Shown here piece after piece: positions 1-8,751 of a stretch of DNA of 64,000 bases. Position 1 is the first letter of the stretch. Every line of letters begins with the position of its first letter. Both the position numbers and the translations under genes were made by a program. The stretch lies in the NCBI RefSeq assembly GCF_024435355.1, contig NZ_JAMJWG010000003.1, positions 1 to 64,000 of the forward strand. The letters are read 5' to 3'. The stretch is from Streptomyces odontomachi (lineage in GTDB: Bacteria > Actinomycetota > Actinomycetes > Streptomycetales > Streptomycetaceae). The notes beneath the pieces are model-generated. The model did no database searches. It had not been told where the DNA came from and saw nothing but the letters and a program-made list of their open reading frames with translations.

Positions 1-1
1 A

Positions 2-247
2 CTCAAGCACATGGGCGTCCCCCAGGTGGTCAGCGGAGACGCGGAGTCGATGCTGAAGTGGCTGCCCATGCAGCGCGCCATGGACCTCGTCGACACGGCG
101 ATGCAGCGCGCGGGCCAGGGCGCCCTGACGCAGTCCACCCCGGACGCCCTCGCGGACGGTGCGCAGGGGACGGACGATCAGGGGACGGGGCAAGGGACGG
201 GCCAGGGGACGGATCAGGGCACCGATCAGAACGGCGACACGGCATGA
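2..247 (+). CDS. C-terminal fragment of an unknown protein, cut by the left edge
   Basis: The reading frame is already open at the first codon of the window and ends in TGA at 245-247, so this is the tail of a gene that starts outside. The visible 81 residues begin with a short helical, Met-rich stretch (MLKWLPMQRAMDLVDTAMQR) and end in a low-complexity Gly/Gln/Asp/Thr tail made of GTGQ and GTDQ steps. I do not recognise the family. The gene converges on the minus-strand CIS cluster, with 21 bases between the stops. A downstream ATG at 11 also lies in frame, but nothing favours it as the true start. Confidence 0.5.
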   Translation, partial: LKHMGVPQVVSGDAESMLKWLPMQRAMDLVDTAMQRAGQGALTQSTPDALADGAQGTDDQGTGQGTGQGTDQGTDQNGDTA

Positions 248-268
248 GGCGGCGCGCAGCGCAAGAGT

Positions 269-844
269 TCACTCCCCCAGGCTGCGCAGCGCCTCCGCTA
301 TCTCGTCGACCCGCCGCTCGTACCCCGCACAGTCATGGGCCGGGCGGAAGTCCACGAAGTACCGGGTGGCGGCGAACTCCGGCAGCCTGACGTCCCCCAC
401 CACGACGGGGATGAACCGCACGCCGTCCTCGATCGACCGCTGCATCAGCGCGGCGTACTCCTGATCCACCCACCCGTTGCCCACCGATGCCGGGCTGAAC
501 ACCAGCAATCCGTGGGTGGCCGCCCGGATCGCGGCCTCCACGGTGTGCACCCGGATGCCGCCCGGCCGGCTCACCACCTCGTCGTACGCCACCCTCAGCC
601 CCTTCTCGCCGAGCCGCCCTGCGAACGTCCGCACCCACTCGGCGTCCTCGGGTCCGTACGACACGAACACGTCGTAGGTGCCGTCGCCCCGCGGGGTGGG
701 CTGCTGCGCGGGTTGCTCCGCGGGTTGCTCGGAACGGGTCCGGCGCCGGGTGAGTTCGTTGCGCACGGCCACGTAGCCGAAGTAGGCGCTGATGACGCCG
801 GCGACCGTTCCGATGATGCTGAGGACCAACCCGGTCGTATCCAC
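269..844 (-). CDS. Membrane-anchored TIR-domain protein at the end of the CIS cluster
   Basis: The product has an N-terminal membrane segment (residues about 5-26, LVLSIIGTVAGV onward), a charged Glu/Pro/Gln linker, and a TIR domain from about residue 57 to the end. The domain shows the opening strand YDVFVSY and the WVDQE block, whose Glu (about residue 129) is the position of the catalytic Glu in NAD-cleaving TIR domains. Bacterial TIR domains commonly hydrolyse NAD+ or signal in cell death and phage defence. I chose the GTG at 844 (191 aa), preceded by GAAGG. The frame stays open to an ATG at 991, but that extension is basic and low-complexity, and the gap of 195 bases after the CisA-like gene leaves room for a separate promoter. 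Linkage to the CIS operon suggests an effector or death switch; this is inference. Confidence 0.8.
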   Translation of the reverse strand: MDTTGLVLSIIGTVAGVISAYFGYVAVRNELTRRRTRSEQPAEQPAQQPTPRGDGTYDVFVSYGPEDAEWVRTFAGRLGEKGLRVAYDEVVSRPGGIRVHTVEAAIRAATHGLLVFSPASVGNGWVDQEYAALMQRSIEDGVRFIPVVVGDVRLPEFAATRYFVDFRPAHDCAGYERRVDEIAEALRSLGE

Positions 845-1039
845 AGCCTTCAGATTACTGTCGCGCGGGGTGGATTTCCGCAGTTGAGCCCGCTGCCCGG
901 CGCAGCAGGGATCGAGATGCGCCCCCCAGGCGTTTCTGCGTGCCAGTCGACGACCTCCCTCTCTGAGCCTTTCCGCCACCCCGCCGGCCATCTACCGTGC
1001 CGCCGCCGTCGCTCCGGCGCCGTTGCCGCCCCGGTGCCG

Positions 1040-2443
1040 TCAGGAGGCGCCGGCGTTCGACGGGCCGAAGAACTCGATCTCGGCGATGGCCACCTGCTTC
1101 TTCTCCGAGGTGGCGTAGGCCGACTCGACGGTGAAGCGGACCTTGGTGACGTCGCCGAACCGGAACGCGCGGGTCTGGTCTCCGGCGCCCTGGTCGAGGA
1201 TGAGTTCCTGGTCGACGGTCTTGCCGTCCTTCATGGTGATCGTGGCCTTGACGCGGTGCGGCAGGGCCTCTTCGGAGAGCTGGTCGGCGTGGGTGGAGAC
1301 ACCGGGTGTGATGACCAGGTTCAGCAGCCGGGTGGGCTCGTTGAAGCGGGCCTCGATCCACTCGCCCGTGCCCGCCTGCGAGACGCCGGGGCCCCACCAG
1401 GTGTTGTTGTAGGTGTCGAAGGCGAGATGCGGCTTGTGGCCCGTCCACGAGTGCGAGGCGCTGAACCCGTCGGGGACGACCGGCGCGCGCTTGGCGAAGT
1501 GGTCGCGGATGGCCTGTACGGCGGACGGCGCCTTGACGCCGGCGTAGATGGCCCCGGCGACCAGGACCGCTGCCACCACCCAGGTGACGATCCGGTCGAA
1601 GGTGCGGCGCATCCGGGGGCGGTCGCCGGCCCACGGGGTCGCACGGTTCCGGAAGTCCAGCATCCGGCGCCACCACGGGCGGCGCTCCGAAGTGGCCCGG
1701 TTCTCACCGGCCATCGGCATCGCGCAGCGGGCACAGAAGTGCCGGTCGGGACGGTTGGGGGTGGCGCACCAGGGGCACGGCGGGCCGTTCTCGATGCTCT
1801 CCTGAGGGCCGGGGACGCGCGTCTGGGGACGCTCGGCCTCCGGCCGGCCGGGGAGCACCGGGGCGACCGACGGGGTCGCGGCGACCCGCTCCTCCGGGTC
1901 GGCGACGGGAACCAGCAGGGAGCGGGCGCGGGCCGCGGCGTCGACCGCTTCGGGGGAGTCGGCGGCCGGCACGGGCTCGGTCGGGGCGGTGTCGCCGGAT
2001 GCCGCTCCGGGCCCCTGGTCGGTGCCGTACCCGGGGGTGGAGCCGGCGTCCGCACCGGATGCGGCGGCGTGGCCGGAGCCCTGGTACGCGGCGCCTCCGG
2101 TGGGCCCGGCGGCCGGGCTGCCGGCGCCCGGTGGCATGGCCCCTGCCACGCCGGTGCCGCCCGGCGCGGCGGGCGCGGGCGGACCCGACGGGGCGGGGGC
2201 GGCAGCAGGGCGCTGTGCCGTTGTGCCCGGCGTACCGGTGGCCGCGGCGGGCGCACCGCCCGGGCCGGCCGCCGGTGCGGTGGTCGGGTTCCTTGTGCTG
2301 CCGTCGGCGTGCCGCTGCTCCTCCCCGGCACGGCTTCCGGCGCGTGCCGGTTCCGTCCAGCTCAGCACGGCTCCGCACGCGTCGCAGAACGCCTGGCCGG
2401 GTTCCGCCCGGGTGCCGCACTCGGGGCAGTTCTGGGTGGTCAT
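1040..2443 (-). CDS. CisA-like membrane protein: two zinc ribbons, disordered linker, TM, discoidin-like domain
   Basis: 467 aa. Residues 6-23 form a zinc ribbon (CPEC...CDAC). Residues about 30-215 are Pro/Ala/Gly-rich and probably disordered. A second zinc ribbon (CPWC...CARC) lies at 223-240, a single membrane helix at about 285-303, and a beta-rich F5/8 type C (discoidin)-like domain at about 326-460 that should face outwards. From memory, Streptomyces CIS clusters carry a conserved membrane protein called CisA with cytoplasmic disorder, one TM and an outer domain, needed to bring cytoplasmic CIS particles to the membrane; this gene fits in layout and position. The start ATG overlaps the stop of the upstream tail gene by 4 bases (ATGA), which implies translational coupling. 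A longer upstream frame exists but runs over that gene. Confidence 0.75.
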   Translation of the reverse strand: MTTQNCPECGTRAEPGQAFCDACGAVLSWTEPARAGSRAGEEQRHADGSTRNPTTAPAAGPGGAPAAATGTPGTTAQRPAAAPAPSGPPAPAAPGGTGVAGAMPPGAGSPAAGPTGGAAYQGSGHAAASGADAGSTPGYGTDQGPGAASGDTAPTEPVPAADSPEAVDAAARARSLLVPVADPEERVAATPSVAPVLPGRPEAERPQTRVPGPQESIENGPPCPWCATPNRPDRHFCARCAMPMAGENRATSERRPWWRRMLDFRNRATPWAGDRPRMRRTFDRIVTWVVAAVLVAGAIYAGVKAPSAVQAIRDHFAKRAPVVPDGFSASHSWTGHKPHLAFDTYNNTWWGPGVSQAGTGEWIEARFNEPTRLLNLVITPGVSTHADQLSEEALPHRVKATITMKDGKTVDQELILDQGAGDQTRAFRFGDVTKVRFTVESAYATSEKKQVAIAEIEFFGPSNAGAS

Positions 2444-2997
2444 CTCTCCGGGATCCTTTCGGCAGCGGTCACCTGGACCGAGTACGGCATGTGGGCGGGG
2501 CGGGCGGCCGCCACCAGGGCGTCCAGACGATGCTGGTCCGCGGGGCTCGGGTCGGGCAGGCTGATCGCGACGTGCAGCCGGGGCTGCGGGTCGCCGGGGA
2601 ACGGGCCGAGCGGGCGGGCGCTCCAGGCGGCTCCGCCGCTCTCGGATATCTCCGGCTCCACGCCGAACGCCAGCCACACCGCGGCGGACAGGCCGCGCCG
2701 GGTGCCCCGGACCCGGTGCAGGTAGGCGGCGGCGGCCACCGCGGCCCGCAGCCGGTGCTCCGGTTCGGTGCCGTCCGTCTCGGCACCGACCCAGCCGGTG
2801 AGCCAGCGGGTGAAGTCGACGGGCGCGAGGGCCGGGTCGAAGTACGCGGGCAGGCAGTCGAGCACGTTCAGGATCGGCGCGATCACCTCGTCGAGCCCCG
2901 CCACGAAGCGCTGTGCGAGCTCGTCGTCGGCGAAGACCGCGGGCAGCATCATCCCGATCGGCGCGGACGAGCCGAGCCCGTCGATGGAGCCCCTCAT
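2440..2997 (-). CDS. CIS baseplate protein, phage tail protein I-like (Afp12-type)
   Basis: 185 aa. The sequence matches phage tail protein I-type proteins, with the features LPAYFDPALAPVDFTRWLTGWVG and a later RGTRRGLSAAVWL helix. In related CIS particles this type of protein helps build the baseplate wedge and sits next to the gp25 and J-like proteins, as it does here. It follows the baseplate-assembly gene after a gap of 70 bases, in the same direction, and is coupled through ATGA to the CisA-like gene downstream. No fibre-like extension is present, so it looks like a minimal version of the family. Confidence 0.8.
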   Translation of the reverse strand: MRGSIDGLGSSAPIGMMLPAVFADDELAQRFVAGLDEVIAPILNVLDCLPAYFDPALAPVDFTRWLTGWVGAETDGTEPEHRLRAAVAAAAYLHRVRGTRRGLSAAVWLAFGVEPEISESGGAAWSARPLGPFPGDPQPRLHVAISLPDPSPADQHRLDALVAAARPAHMPYSVQVTAAERIPER

Positions 2998-3067
2998 CTG
3001 CCACCTCCCTGCAACGGCGACGGCGACGGCGACAATTCCGGCCCGGAACGGCGCGCGGTGCGGGGGT

Positions 3068-5026
3068 TCACGAGCCGTCTCCGATCACCCGGACGCGATG
3101 GTCGAAGGAGAAGACCAGGGACGGCGGTTGCAGGTCGATGCGGTCCGTGGCGTCACCGCGCTTGCCGGTGAGCGGGTCGGCGGGGTGCAGGGTGACCTGG
3201 TCGACGAGCTCCACGCCCGGCACCCGTTGCAGCACGGCGAAGACCTCGCCGGACTGCACGGGCCGGCCGAACGGCCAGCCGCGTCCGTCGGCGCCGCCGG
3301 TCAGCGGGTCGAGGTGGCGGTAGAGGGCGTCGTGGGCCTGGCGGCGCACCCGGTCGGTGTCGACGCCCCGGAAGGCGTGCACGGTGGCGACCACGGTGAC
3401 GCCCTGGTAGTACGGCGGCCCGACCGCGAGCCGGGTGCCGATCAGCCGGCGCTCGTCCAGGTGCCGGGTGATGCGCTCCAGCAGGGCGTCACCGGGCACC
3501 AGTTGCTCGAAACGGAGCCGGCCGCCGGGGTCGGCGACGGCCTGCGGCACCACCAGCACCCGTACCGCGTACGACCCGTGCTCGTCCGCCTCGCCCTCCA
3601 GGCAGGTGATCCGGGCGGTCTCGGGGGCGGCGCGGCGGGCCAGCTCCTCGTAGTCCCGCAGGGTCACCGCGCGTTCCTGGGCGCGCAGCGTGATCGGTGC
3701 GCGTATCTTCGCCTCCGCCACCGTCTCACCGTCGACGCCCCCGCGTGCCGCCTCCCGGTTGACGACCTCCGAGACGAACGGGATGGAGGTGCGCAGCACC
3801 TGGACCGCGCCGCGGGCGACGTTGCCGGCCCGGCCGCCGCCGGTGCGGTAGCGGCGGGCGCGTATGACGGCGCCCTTGGGGGCGACGGCACCGTACTGGC
3901 GCAGGCTGCCGTCGGGTTCGCGCACCGCGGGGCCGAAGGCGATCTCGCCGGTGGCGGCGTCCAGGGTGAGATGCCGGTCGTTCGGTCCCGAGGCGGCGAA
4001 GTGCGGGACGACCTGCCAGTCCTGCCAGCCGTCCTGCTCGGCGGTCTGCAACAGCAGGGCCGGTTCGCCGCTGACGACGGGTGCGTGCGCGAGCTGCAAC
4101 CGCTGTCCCGGCAGTCCGGTGGACTCGCCGAGCGCCTCGTCGTACACGGTCTCGGCGTGCAGCGCCGGGGCGGTGCCTCCGATCGTGCAGGCGTCGGCCG
4201 ACCGCACCGTCGGCGAGGTGGTGTAGAAGGGCTGGCGGGGCAGCGGCTTGGTGACCCGGCAGCGCAGCCAGCCCGCCTCCTGGCCGCCGGAGCGTGACAG
4301 CACATGGCCGCCGGGCACGTGCAGCACCACCTCGCCGGGGCGGTTGAGGCCACCGGTGCCGTCCCGGTCGACCTCGCAGGCCTGCCAGCCGTCCTCCGTC
4401 CACGCCTCCCACACGAGCGGCGGCTGCCGGGGGTCGACGCCGACACCGTCCACCCGGCTGTCCAGCTCCAGCGCCACCGCGCAGTGCGGTACGGCGGCGG
4501 TGAGACCGAGCAGCATGCAGTCGCCGGGCTGCGGGGACTCGGCGAAGCAGAGCAGGTCCTTGCCCTCGGCGATGTCGGTGGTCCGGTCGGCGACCGGCTG
4601 CCCCTGGTGCTGCACCACCAGGTACCTGAGCGAGCTGGGCACGACGGACAGTTCGCGCTCGGTGGCGAAGACCACCGCCTCCTCGCTCTCGGTGCGCACG
4701 GTGGCGATCTCGGTGCCCACCGGCAGCAGGACGACCTCCTCCTGCGGCGCCGACAGCCAGAACGTGATGTCGGTGCGGGCCGCGGAGGGCGGGAAGAGGG
4801 TGATGCCGACCAGGTCGAGGAAGGCCAGGTGGTTCTTCTCCGGCACCCGGTTGAGCCGGTACACGATCTGGTCTGCCATGTGGGCGACCGTCTCGACGAG
4901 CGTGATGCCCGGGTCGGAGACGTTGTGGTCGGTCCACTCGGGCGCGCGCTGCTGGATGTAGCGCTTGGCGTCGTCGACGAACTGCTGGAAGCGGCGGTCG
5001 TCGAGGTTGGGGGAGGGCAGGGCCAT
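3068..5026 (-). CDS. CIS baseplate assembly protein (J/gp6-like, Afp11-type)
   Basis: 652 aa. It opens with MALPSPNLDDRRFQQFVDDA and the helix WTDHNVSDPGITLVET, both typical of the putative baseplate assembly family found in CIS and phage tails (wedge protein related to gpJ and T4 gp6). The C-terminal half includes the block ARRYRTGGGRAGNV and the segment RAQERAVTLRDYEELARRA, also family hallmarks. The product should form the baseplate ring that clamps the hub and triggers sheath contraction. Start: the ATG at 5026 overlaps the stop of the gp25-like gene by one base (TGATG). An upstream extension runs into that gene and is not needed. Confidence 0.88.
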   Translation of the reverse strand: MALPSPNLDDRRFQQFVDDAKRYIQQRAPEWTDHNVSDPGITLVETVAHMADQIVYRLNRVPEKNHLAFLDLVGITLFPPSAARTDITFWLSAPQEEVVLLPVGTEIATVRTESEEAVVFATERELSVVPSSLRYLVVQHQGQPVADRTTDIAEGKDLLCFAESPQPGDCMLLGLTAAVPHCAVALELDSRVDGVGVDPRQPPLVWEAWTEDGWQACEVDRDGTGGLNRPGEVVLHVPGGHVLSRSGGQEAGWLRCRVTKPLPRQPFYTTSPTVRSADACTIGGTAPALHAETVYDEALGESTGLPGQRLQLAHAPVVSGEPALLLQTAEQDGWQDWQVVPHFAASGPNDRHLTLDAATGEIAFGPAVREPDGSLRQYGAVAPKGAVIRARRYRTGGGRAGNVARGAVQVLRTSIPFVSEVVNREAARGGVDGETVAEAKIRAPITLRAQERAVTLRDYEELARRAAPETARITCLEGEADEHGSYAVRVLVVPQAVADPGGRLRFEQLVPGDALLERITRHLDERRLIGTRLAVGPPYYQGVTVVATVHAFRGVDTDRVRRQAHDALYRHLDPLTGGADGRGWPFGRPVQSGEVFAVLQRVPGVELVDQVTLHPADPLTGKRGDATDRIDLQPPSLVFSFDHRVRVIGDGS

Positions 5027-5469
5027 CAGCGGTCGCTTTCGGGGGAGGTGCCGGTGCCTTCGGGCAGGTCCGGCTCCTCGTGGGAGGGGATGATGTAGAA
5101 GGGGAAGACGAGGCTGCGCGGGTTGTTCGTGCCGCGGATCGAGTAGCGCACGTCGATGTAGAGCACGCCCTGCTCGGCGCCGGCGGTGACCTCCACGTCG
5201 GAGACCTCGATGCGCGGCTCCCAGCGGTCCAGGGTGGCGTGCACCTCGTACTGGATACGGCCGGCGGTGGCCTCGTTGACCGGGGCGAACACCAGGTCGT
5301 GGATGGCGCAGCCGAACTCGGGGCGCATCGGGCGCTCGCCCGGCGCGGTGGCCAGCACCAGCCGGATGGCCTCCTCGATCTCGCGCTCCCCGCTGACCAG
5401 CGCCATGCCCCCGGTGGGCCCGATGCGCAACGGGAACGCCCACCCGGAGCCGACGAACTGCTCGGACAT
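5026..5469 (-). CDS. CIS baseplate wedge protein, gp25/GPW family (Afp9-type)
   Basis: 147 aa, the usual length for the gp25-like family. It contains the core GEREIEEAIRLVLATAPGERPMRPEFGC, which carries the conserved ERPM.PEFG signature, and ends in an acidic tail. T4 gp25 starts sheath assembly at the baseplate, and the same role is expected here. The gene lies 82 bases after the VgrG-like gene and is coupled to the baseplate-assembly gene. In many CIS clusters a PAAR-type tip gene sits beside this family; none is visible in the 82-base gap. Confidence 0.9.
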   Translation of the reverse strand: MSEQFVGSGWAFPLRIGPTGGMALVSGEREIEEAIRLVLATAPGERPMRPEFGCAIHDLVFAPVNEATAGRIQYEVHATLDRWEPRIEVSDVEVTAGAEQGVLYIDVRYSIRGTNNPRSLVFPFYIIPSHEEPDLPEGTGTSPESDR

Positions 5470-5551
5470 CAGATACCCACCGTCCCTTCCGCGTGTTTCG
5501 AATGGTTCGAGTCGTGCCTCAAGGCGGCCCTCACGGCGATCTTCATGTCGG

Positions 5552-7459
5552 TCACAGCGGCGGATACGGGATTCCGTTGGCGGTGAACATGCCCATGACC
5601 GGCACGGAGACGGCCCGAATGCCCACGTTGGCGATGGAGGTGAGCTGGATGCTGCCGCCCGCGGTGACCGAAGCGGCGCCCACCGCCTTGAGGTTGAGGG
5701 CGCCGATGGCGTCCAGGGTGACCGCGCCGGTGAGCGACTTGACGTTGACCATGCCGCGGCCCTCGATGTCGAGCATCCCGCCGCTCTTGATGGTCAGCTT
5801 CCGGGCCGCGCTGAGCGTGAGGTCCGTGCCGGCCTCCACGGACACCGCCCGGCTGCCCTTGATGCTGACCGTCCCCTTGCTGTCGACGGTGATCTCGGTC
5901 TTGGTGCGGTCCAGGTGGATGGTCAGCTTGTTGTCGCCGCTGGCCAGCCGCACCCCCTGCTTGCGGCCGCCGGTGCTCTGGCTGAGCAGGTCCACGCGGT
6001 TGCCCTCCCGGTCGGACAGCGTGTGCCGGGCCGACTGGCGGCGCGCACCGGCGTTGTGCAACGGCACGTCCTTGACGGGGGTCGGGACCCACTTGTTGTT
6101 GTAGAGGCCCCCGATGACGTACGGATGGTCCAGGGCGCCCCGGTCGAAGCCGACCAGCACCTCGTCGCCCACGTCCAGCGGGAAGATCGAGCCGCCGGTC
6201 TTGCCGCCCCACTGCATCACGCGCGTCCAGTCGCTGATGTAGGCGTCGTCCAGCCACGGGAACCGCAGCTTCACCCGGCCCTGCTTGAGCGGGTCCTGCA
6301 CGTCGGTGACCTCCGCGTTGGCCACGCCGGGCAGCCTGTTGCCGCTCTGCGTGCCACCGCCGGAGGACAGCCCGTACAGCGAACGCCACTGCCGTCCGCT
6401 GACGGTGATCCACGCCTCGTAGTGCCGCCCGTCGCCGAAGACGTGCCGCACCGACGTCGCCGTGTACTTGCCCTCGAAGGGCGCACCGACCTTGGCGAGG
6501 GTGACCGGCACCCCCGGTCTGAGCTTGGGGTTGCCGCGCGCCACAACCTCCAGTTCGGCGAACGAGGAGGTGATGTCGTCGGCGAGCGCCTTGGCGGCGG
6601 TCTTCGCCTCCGCGGGGCGGTCGTAGGGCGTGCGCGCGTCGACGAGTTTGGCCTTGCCGAACACGCCGCCGGCCTGGCCGGGTGTGGTGCCGATGGTGAT
6701 GCCGGGGTTGGTGGTGGCGGGCGCGGTCTCGGCGATCTTCTGCGCCTTGGTGACGTCCCAGCCGCGTGCCTCGACGGTGCCGACCTGCTCGGCCGCGGTG
6801 ACGGCGGCCCGCAGCTTCAGGATGTCGTTACGCGCCTCCAGCACGAACGGACTCCTCTCGCCCGGCGTGCTGGCCGGCGGTGCGCCGGACGCCGGGTCCG
6901 GCTTGACGAACTGGAACTTGCCCTTGGCGTCGACGAACATCACCATCTCGTTCTCGTCGGCGAGCCGGGCGAGGAAGTCCCAGTCGGTGACGTTGGCCTG
7001 GCTGATGAACTCGTAGACGGGCTTCGTCGGCTCGATCTTGCCGATGGGCACGCCGTCCATGCCGGCCAGCCTGCGGGCGATGTCGGAGGCGCTCTGGTTG
7101 CGGTAGGGGGCCACCCGGCGCTGCCGCATCAGGCGGTGGCCGCGGTCGTAGCCGCGGATCACGGTGAACGTGCCGGTGCCGTCGTAGTCGACCTCCAGGC
7201 CGGTCACCTCGCCGGTGAACAGCGGGTCGCCCTTGCCCTTGCCGTCGGCGATCGGGGTGATCACCACCGGGGTGCCGAACCTCACGCCGAGACCGCTGAG
7301 GATCAGCCGGTTCGGGTCGCGGAAGGTGAGCCGGAACGCGGCCGGCACCCCCATGCCCTGGTCGACCCAGCCGTCCACCAGCAGCGGGGCGTAGTCCCGC
7401 GGCAGCTGCTGGCCGCCGATGGTGATCTGGATGATGCTGGAGAAGGCGGACTGCACCAT
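5552..7459 (-). CDS. CIS hub/spike protein, VgrG-like (gp27-gp5 fusion, Afp8-type)
   Basis: 635 aa. Residues about 1-360 are a late-control D/gp27-like hub domain (for example WDFLARLADENEMVMFVDAKG). An OB-fold gp5-like segment follows (ADVTDVQDP-type region, FPWLDDAYISDWTRVMQWG, then DEVLVGFDRGALDHPYVIGGLYNN), and then a beta-helical spike with repeats such as LTLSAARKLTIKSGG and VTLDAIGALNLKAVG. The trimer should form the central spike. The C-terminus ends in a hydrophobic Pro-rich stretch (GMFTANGIPYPPL) with no added effector domain. Start: the ATG at 7459 overlaps the LysM gene stop by one base. Confidence 0.9.
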   Translation of the reverse strand: MVQSAFSSIIQITIGGQQLPRDYAPLLVDGWVDQGMGVPAAFRLTFRDPNRLILSGLGVRFGTPVVITPIADGKGKGDPLFTGEVTGLEVDYDGTGTFTVIRGYDRGHRLMRQRRVAPYRNQSASDIARRLAGMDGVPIGKIEPTKPVYEFISQANVTDWDFLARLADENEMVMFVDAKGKFQFVKPDPASGAPPASTPGERSPFVLEARNDILKLRAAVTAAEQVGTVEARGWDVTKAQKIAETAPATTNPGITIGTTPGQAGGVFGKAKLVDARTPYDRPAEAKTAAKALADDITSSFAELEVVARGNPKLRPGVPVTLAKVGAPFEGKYTATSVRHVFGDGRHYEAWITVSGRQWRSLYGLSSGGGTQSGNRLPGVANAEVTDVQDPLKQGRVKLRFPWLDDAYISDWTRVMQWGGKTGGSIFPLDVGDEVLVGFDRGALDHPYVIGGLYNNKWVPTPVKDVPLHNAGARRQSARHTLSDREGNRVDLLSQSTGGRKQGVRLASGDNKLTIHLDRTKTEITVDSKGTVSIKGSRAVSVEAGTDLTLSAARKLTIKSGGMLDIEGRGMVNVKSLTGAVTLDAIGALNLKAVGAASVTAGGSIQLTSIANVGIRAVSVPVMGMFTANGIPYPPL

Positions 7460-8184
7460 CAGCCACGCACCTCCTCGGACGCCGGCAGCACCAGCTCGAT
7501 GCCGGTGGGCAGCCGGGTGGGGTCGTCGATCCCGTTGGCCTCGGCGATCGGGCGCCAGGCGGACGCGTCGCCGTACTCGCGCCAGGCCAGCGACTGCAAC
7601 GAGTCGCCGGCCACCACCCGGTGCACGCGCTGCGCGGTCAGCGCACCCGACGTGGGGTTCTGCCCCTTGGTCTTGCTGGGGATCTCGTGCAACCGCACCT
7701 GGCAGGTGGCACGGATCGGCACGCCCGTCGTGCCGAACAGCGTGTAGTTCGCCTCCACGCTGCTGACGTAGGCGGTGAAACGGGCCGTGGAGAACGACCC
7801 CCACTGGAAGACCACCCACGGCGGCGAGGGCTGCTTGACCGCGATGCTCTTCGCGGTCACCTCGCAGCAGGCCATCAGCGACTCCACCTTCTTCAGCACG
7901 TCGTTGCTGCCCGGATCGTCCGAGCGGTCCAGGAAGATCTCCACGGTCATCTCGCGCGGCTCGGGCCCCATGAACTCCGGCACCGAGCCGTCCCGCACCG
8001 CCGCCGTCGGCGTCACCTTCCACTCGGCACGGCGCCCCAGCGACAGCTGGGACGGGTTGAAGTCGAACCCGAACGACTTGATCAGCCCACCCGGCGTGGT
8101 GCTCGTGCCCACCGGCGGCTCGTGGATCGCGAGGGTGGCGCGTACCAGGCTCTTGCCGGCACCGCCCTTGCTCCCCTTGGCCAT
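7459..8184 (-). CDS. CIS baseplate protein with LysM domain (Afp7-type)
   Basis: 241 aa. The first 170 residues match the conserved tail-protein domain of Afp7 and gp53-like components (NPSQLSLGRRAEWK, MTVEIFLDRSDDPG). Residues about 185-235 are a LysM module (VVAGDSLQSLAWREYGDASAWRPIAEANGI). In phage and CIS particles this protein joins the tube to the hub; the LysM module is thought to be structural, though it could touch peptidoglycan. It lies 52 bases after the second tube gene and is coupled to the VgrG-like gene. Confidence 0.88.
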   Translation of the reverse strand: MAKGSKGGAGKSLVRATLAIHEPPVGTSTTPGGLIKSFGFDFNPSQLSLGRRAEWKVTPTAAVRDGSVPEFMGPEPREMTVEIFLDRSDDPGSNDVLKKVESLMACCEVTAKSIAVKQPSPPWVVFQWGSFSTARFTAYVSSVEANYTLFGTTGVPIRATCQVRLHEIPSKTKGQNPTSGALTAQRVHRVVAGDSLQSLAWREYGDASAWRPIAEANGIDDPTRLPTGIELVLPASEEVRG

Positions 8185-8236
8185 GACAGTCCTTCCTCTC
8201 CCCTGTTTCAGCCCGTGAGCCGTCGTCAGTCCGTTG

Positions 8237-8662
8237 TCAGTCCGTGAAACCGTGGTGGGTGATCTCCAGGACCTCCGTGGCGACGCCCGGACTGGCCGGG
8301 TCCAGGGACGGCCCCTGCCAGCTGACCGGCAACACGTCGATCAGCCCCCAGCGTGCGACCTCGGAACCGTCCGCGCGCAGCGCCGCGATCTGGGCGGTCG
8401 GCCGCGTCACCCCGGTCGCCACGGACGAGATCCACTTGGCGACCTTGGTGGTGTCCGGGGTGAGCGGCCGGGTCAGCCGGATCGTGGAGAAGGTCACCCG
8501 GGAGGGCAACTGCCAGACGAAGCCGTTGTTGCCGCCTTCCTGACGGTGCTCGATCTCCACCGTGGACGACAGCCCCTCACACCCGTTGAAGTAACCGAGG
8601 CTCTCGCCGTCGATGGTCAGGGTGAAGAAGATGGTGGAGCCCGGGTCGAGATCGCTGGGCAT
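8237..8662 (-). CDS. CIS inner tube protein 2 (gp19-like, tube initiator candidate)
   Basis: 141 aa. It is a T4 gp19-like tube protein (FTLTIDGESLGYFNGCEGLSSTVEIEHRQEGGNN, ending in TEVLEITHHGFTD). It is distinct from the main tube protein at 12930-13373, and related particles also carry two or three tube paralogues. Its place directly before the LysM and hub genes suggests that it forms the first tube ring on the baseplate. The gap to the long disordered-protein gene upstream is 156 bases and holds a direct repeat. Confidence 0.88.
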   Translation of the reverse strand: MPSDLDPGSTIFFTLTIDGESLGYFNGCEGLSSTVEIEHRQEGGNNGFVWQLPSRVTFSTIRLTRPLTPDTTKVAKWISSVATGVTRPTAQIAALRADGSEVARWGLIDVLPVSWQGPSLDPASPGVATEVLEITHHGFTD

Positions 8663-8751
8663 CGAGGGACCTTTCTTCGGGCCGCCCGCACCTGGTGCCG
8701 GGTTCGTCGGGTGCCGGGTGCGGTTCGTCGTCTGCTGCTGTGGTGCGTGGT

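Noticed and set aside
335..2725. Long open frame (796 codons) on the plus strand opposite the CisA-like and TIR genes
   Set aside because: Antisense shadow of high-GC coding sequence; Gly/Arg/Val-rich with no domain, while the minus strand carries clear families.
3001..3067. Additional small gene between baseplate genes
   Set aside because: No start codon with RBS and no family; ordinary spacer.
8237..8662. Possible Hcp-like type VI secretion component
   Set aside because: Gene set (AAA+ instead of ClpV, DUF4255, LysM, no TssJLM membrane complex) is that of a CIS, not T6SS.
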